From positions 1 through 7,331 of the forward strand of contig JAOULY010000089.1 of assembly GCA_029881775.1 (NCBI GenBank): a DNA stretch of 7,331 nt, written 5' to 3'. A program made the position numbers and the translations under genes. The notes under the pieces were generated by a model. That model was not told the DNA's origin, did not search any database, and saw only the letters and a program-made list of their open reading frames with translations. Numbering within the stretch: the first letter of the stretch is position 1; every line of letters begins with the position of its first letter. This DNA is from Gammaproteobacteria bacterium (GTDB lineage Bacteria > Pseudomonadota > Gammaproteobacteria > UBA9214). Positions 4,590-7,331 of this stretch are shown here, in pieces.

Positions 4590-7235
4590 ATGAATATGAA
4601 TACATCCTCCCGCATATCCATACGCCTGATGCTCTCAACCAGGATCGCCAGTTTCGCAGCCGCATGCCTGATGCTGGTCGCATGCGGTGGTGGCGGCAGT
4701 AACCAGGATCCTGACCCGCTGGTGCAGGATTACGGCATTGCCTTTGTCATGCGACCGCTGTCAATCGACAACGCGGGCAATGTCGATGAAGACAGTATTG
4801 TCGAGCTGGAAGGATTCACCCCCGGGGGTGATCTGTTTTACCGCGACCTGGCCTCGCCGAGTGCGCCGACACGCAATGTTACCGGCGCACTGACCGGCGG
4901 CATGGGTGACGTCAAGGACGTGGAAGTTTCCTATGACGGTACGAAGCTGCTGTTCTCATTGCGCTTGCCGGACATACCGAACGTCATGCGCGACCTGCAG
5001 AACAAGTGGGATATATACGAATACGATATTCCATCCGATACCCTGACGCGCCTGACGACGGCGAACACCTCGCTGCTGGGTGATGATGTTGCCCCGCATT
5101 ACCTGGTTGACGGGCGGATCATTTTTTCCTCGAATCGTCAGCGCCAGTTCCGTGCGACGTTAACCGACGAGGGCAAGGGTACCGGTCCGTTCTACGCGCT
5201 GGACGAAAACCGCAACGAACACGCCATGATGCTGCACGTGATGAACGGTGACGGCAGTAATATCCGCCAGGTCTCGTCCAACCCGAGTCACGACCTTGAT
5301 CCCGTTATCCTCGACAGCCAGGCGAACCCGCTGGAGTCCGGCAAAGTCGTGTTCAGTCGCTGGGACAATATGGGCGGACGCGACCAGCTCAGCCTGTACA
5401 AGATGAACCCGGATGGCACGGAACTGCAGTTGCTGTACGGTGCACACAGCCACGCCACCGGCACCAACAACGCGACCATCCAGTTCACCCAGCCGCGTGA
5501 ATTGCCGGATGGACGCCTGATGACAGTCATGCAGCGGTTCATCAATACACCCAACGGCATCCCGGGTGACCGCTTCCGCGGTGGCGACCTGGTGGTAATC
5601 GATACCGCGAATTACATCGACAACACCTTCCCGACGGCCGTTAATGTCGGCGTATTGTTCGGTCCGGCGCAGGTGCCGGCAACAACAAATGTTGTCAATA
5701 CGGACAACACGATATCACCCGGTGGCCGTTTCATGTCGGCCTGGCCGCTGCTTGACGGCACCAACCGTGCACTGGTGAGCTGGAGTGCCTGTCGCCTGCT
5801 TGAAAATACCCGGATCGTGCCCTGCACAGCAACCGCGCTTGCAAACCCGGCCGCGGTCGAAGCGGCGCCGATTTACGGCATCTTCATCTATGACATGGAC
5901 AGCAATACGCAGATACCGGTTGTTGTTCCGCAGGAAGGTTTTATTTATACCGACGTCGTTGCAGCAGCCCCGCGCAACCTGCCAATGTTTATTGCCGACA
6001 AGGTGCCGGGCGTGGAGCTGGACCTGGCCGCCTCGACGGAAGACGCCGGTATCCTGAATATTCGCAGTGTCTATGATGTCGACGGTCTCCAGTTTGCACC
6101 GATTTACACGACACCGGTGCCGGATATTGCAACCATGGCTGACCCGGTCGCAACACCAACCGCTGTACGGCCGGCCCACTTCCTGCGCATCGTCAAGAGC
6201 GTTGGCATCCCTGACAGGGACACCAAAGTGATTCCAGGTACCGCGTATGGCGCGAGTACGCAGCAACTGATGCGTGAGATCGTCGGTTACGCGCCGATTC
6301 AGCCGGACGGCTCGGTGCGCACCTACGTTCCGGCCAACGTGCCTTTGGCAATCAGTGTTGTCGACAGCGAGGGTCGCCGTATCACCAGCCGGCACCAGAA
6401 CTGGTTGCAGTTCAAGCCGGGCGAGGAAGTCACCTGTAACGGTTGTCACGATCATGCCGGCGGGACACCGCACGGCAGCGCGGACGGCCCACTGTCAGTT
6501 TGGCCCGGCGCGCCATCTGACGGTTATATCTATTCCAACACGCATGGCGCGTGGCCGGCGATTACGGGTGAGACCATGGCCGAGGCCATGACAAACAGTG
6601 ATGCAAGCCGCCTGCTACCTTCCATCAACCTGAATTATGACGACTGGGTAACGCCAACGGGCCGGACCGACTACCCGCAAAATTATGCGGGACTCACCAC
6701 CCCTGCCCCGGTGCCGCCATTAACGCCCACATCATCAACCTGCGAGCCGGTCTGGACCAGTCGCTGCCGGATCACGATTCATTATGAAACCCATATACAT
6801 CCGTTGTGGAACGTCAACCGTGGCGCCAACACCTGTACCGCCTGTCATGCACGGGAGGATAACCAGATGCAGCCAATGGTACCGGCCGGCCAGCTCGATC
6901 TCACCGATGGTGCCGACACAGTGGTTACGCAACATTTCAAGGCCTACCGCGAACTGCTGTTCCAGGACAACGCCGAAGAGCTCGGTGGCACGGGCCTGCA
7001 GGACATCATGGTGGCGGGACCGATTAACCCGGTTACCGGATTACCGACGTTGGTGCCGGTACCCGTTAACCCCTCCATGTCTGCCAATGGCGCTCTCGCG
7101 AGCAATAGATTCTTCTCGCGTTTTGCGACCGGCGCCTCGCATGACGGTTTTCTGACGCCTGAAGAATTACGGCTACTGGCCGAATGGCTGGATATCGGTG
7201 CGCAGTATTACAACGACCCGTCGGTCGTACCGTAG
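4590..7235 (+). CDS. HzsA-like di-haem lipoprotein with N-terminal PD40 propeller
   Basis: This 881-residue lipoprotein has a signal ending in L29-V-A-C32 with Gly at +2, so outer-membrane sorting is expected. Residues about 45-400 hold WD40-like/PD40 propeller strands, seen as VSYDGTKLLFS (113-123), DGRIIFSSNR (174-183), MNGDGSNIRQVS (218-229), GKVVFSRWDN (251-260) and MNPDGTELQLLYG (272-284). The region around 565-620 has the hydrazine-synthase-alpha-like pattern: YAPIQPDGSVRTYVPANVP (567-585), a Q/W segment, PGEEVTCNGCH with haem cysteines C616 and C619 and His620. A second motif, C749-TA-C752-H753, follows HIHPLW (735-740). The tail LTPEELRLLAEWLDIGAQYY (855-874) is typical of this family. 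Cys pairs 401/412 and 718/726 may be disulfides. Two haems and a propeller match HzsA in layout, but HzsA-like proteins occur widely outside anammox bacteria and their reaction is generally unknown. It is divergent from the other three genes and probably works with them at the envelope. Confidence 0.92.
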   Translation: MNMNTSSRISIRLMLSTRIASFAAACLMLVACGGGGSNQDPDPLVQDYGIAFVMRPLSIDNAGNVDEDSIVELEGFTPGGDLFYRDLASPSAPTRNVTGALTGGMGDVKDVEVSYDGTKLLFSLRLPDIPNVMRDLQNKWDIYEYDIPSDTLTRLTTANTSLLGDDVAPHYLVDGRIIFSSNRQRQFRATLTDEGKGTGPFYALDENRNEHAMMLHVMNGDGSNIRQVSSNPSHDLDPVILDSQANPLESGKVVFSRWDNMGGRDQLSLYKMNPDGTELQLLYGAHSHATGTNNATIQFTQPRELPDGRLMTVMQRFINTPNGIPGDRFRGGDLVVIDTANYIDNTFPTAVNVGVLFGPAQVPATTNVVNTDNTISPGGRFMSAWPLLDGTNRALVSWSACRLLENTRIVPCTATALANPAAVEAAPIYGIFIYDMDSNTQIPVVVPQEGFIYTDVVAAAPRNLPMFIADKVPGVELDLAASTEDAGILNIRSVYDVDGLQFAPIYTTPVPDIATMADPVATPTAVRPAHFLRIVKSVGIPDRDTKVIPGTAYGASTQQLMREIVGYAPIQPDGSVRTYVPANVPLAISVVDSEGRRITSRHQNWLQFKPGEEVTCNGCHDHAGGTPHGSADGPLSVWPGAPSDGYIYSNTHGAWPAITGETMAEAMTNSDASRLLPSINLNYDDWVTPTGRTDYPQNYAGLTTPAPVPPLTPTSSTCEPVWTSRCRITIHYETHIHPLWNVNRGANTCTACHAREDNQMQPMVPAGQLDLTDGADTVVTQHFKAYRELLFQDNAEELGGTGLQDIMVAGPINPVTGLPTLVPVPVNPSMSANGALASNRFFSRFATGASHDGFLTPEELRLLAEWLDIGAQYYNDPSVVP

Positions 7236-7331
7236 CCATTACCGCGCCATAACTATTTACAAGATGAATGATTTGTGACGACTAATGCCGTATGCAGTGC
7301 TATCCGGATGCGCGTCCTTGTCCTCGTGGCA
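7236..7331. other. Downstream tail, no supported gene
   Basis: These 96 bases follow the TAG stop. No GC-rich hairpin with a T tract is evident, so no terminator is called. ATG codons at 7285, 7292 and 7308 are all open to the window edge. The one at 7308 gives MRVLVLVA, which could be the start of an exported or nucleotide-binding protein, but none has a good ribosome site and the stretch is too short to judge. Confidence 0.4.

Noticed and set aside
4436..4621. Minus-strand 61-codon frame overlapping the start of the HzsA-like gene
   Set aside because: Antisense to the 5' end and leader of a clear gene, with no ribosome site or motif that supports it.
5715..6473. Open frame of 252 codons on the minus strand inside the HzsA-like gene
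   Set aside because: Antisense to a well-supported gene, with no domain signal and an Arg/His/Cys-rich composition typical of a shadow frame.
4590..7235. Anammox hydrazine synthase alpha subunit (hzsA)
   Set aside because: The similarity is at the family level only. No HzsB/HzsC-like gene is in the window, the haem I context differs, and the protein is a lipoprotein. HzsA-like is the safer name.

Overview
The window (7,331 bases, clearly GC-rich) carries four secreted-protein genes arranged divergently around one 297-base intergenic region. It looks like a chromosomal fragment of a Gram-negative bacterium. Two proteins have lipoprotein signals (LVAC-GGG), one a Sec signal and one a Tat signal, and three carry CxxCH haem c motifs. 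The style of the locus (DUF1501-like protein, PSD1-like C-terminal fragments, LamG, HzsA-like protein) recalls planctomycetes and also marine or soil Gammaproteobacteria. The outer-membrane lipoprotein signals make a proteobacterium, probably a gammaproteobacterium, more likely. This taxonomic placement is inference.

Left arm, minus strand, read from 4292 down to 1: (i) a 404-residue exported monohaem protein that looks like the C-terminal half of DUF1592/DUF1588/DUF1585 proteins; (ii) three bases later, an 843-residue lipoprotein with two tandem CxxCH modules, a LamG-like domain and an unnamed C-terminal domain; (iii) 72 bases later, the first 156 residues of a Tat-exported DUF1501-like protein that runs off the left edge. 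Spacing suggests one operon. Right arm, plus strand: an 881-residue lipoprotein resembling the alpha subunit of hydrazine synthase (HzsA-like), with an N-terminal WD40-like (PD40) propeller and two CxxCH motifs in its C-terminal third. The last 96 bases hold no gene I can support.

Taken together, the locus looks like an envelope-located haem-protein system: two lipoproteins, probably at the outer membrane, a small exported cytochrome-like protein and a Tat-exported partner. It carries five CxxCH motifs in all. The substrate and reaction cannot be read from the sequence. Nothing here supports anammox hydrazine synthesis, because no HzsB/HzsC-like gene is present. The most distinctive features are the repeated haem module with an HNCW...C signature, the separation of PSD1-like parts into individual genes, and the HzsA-like partner facing them.
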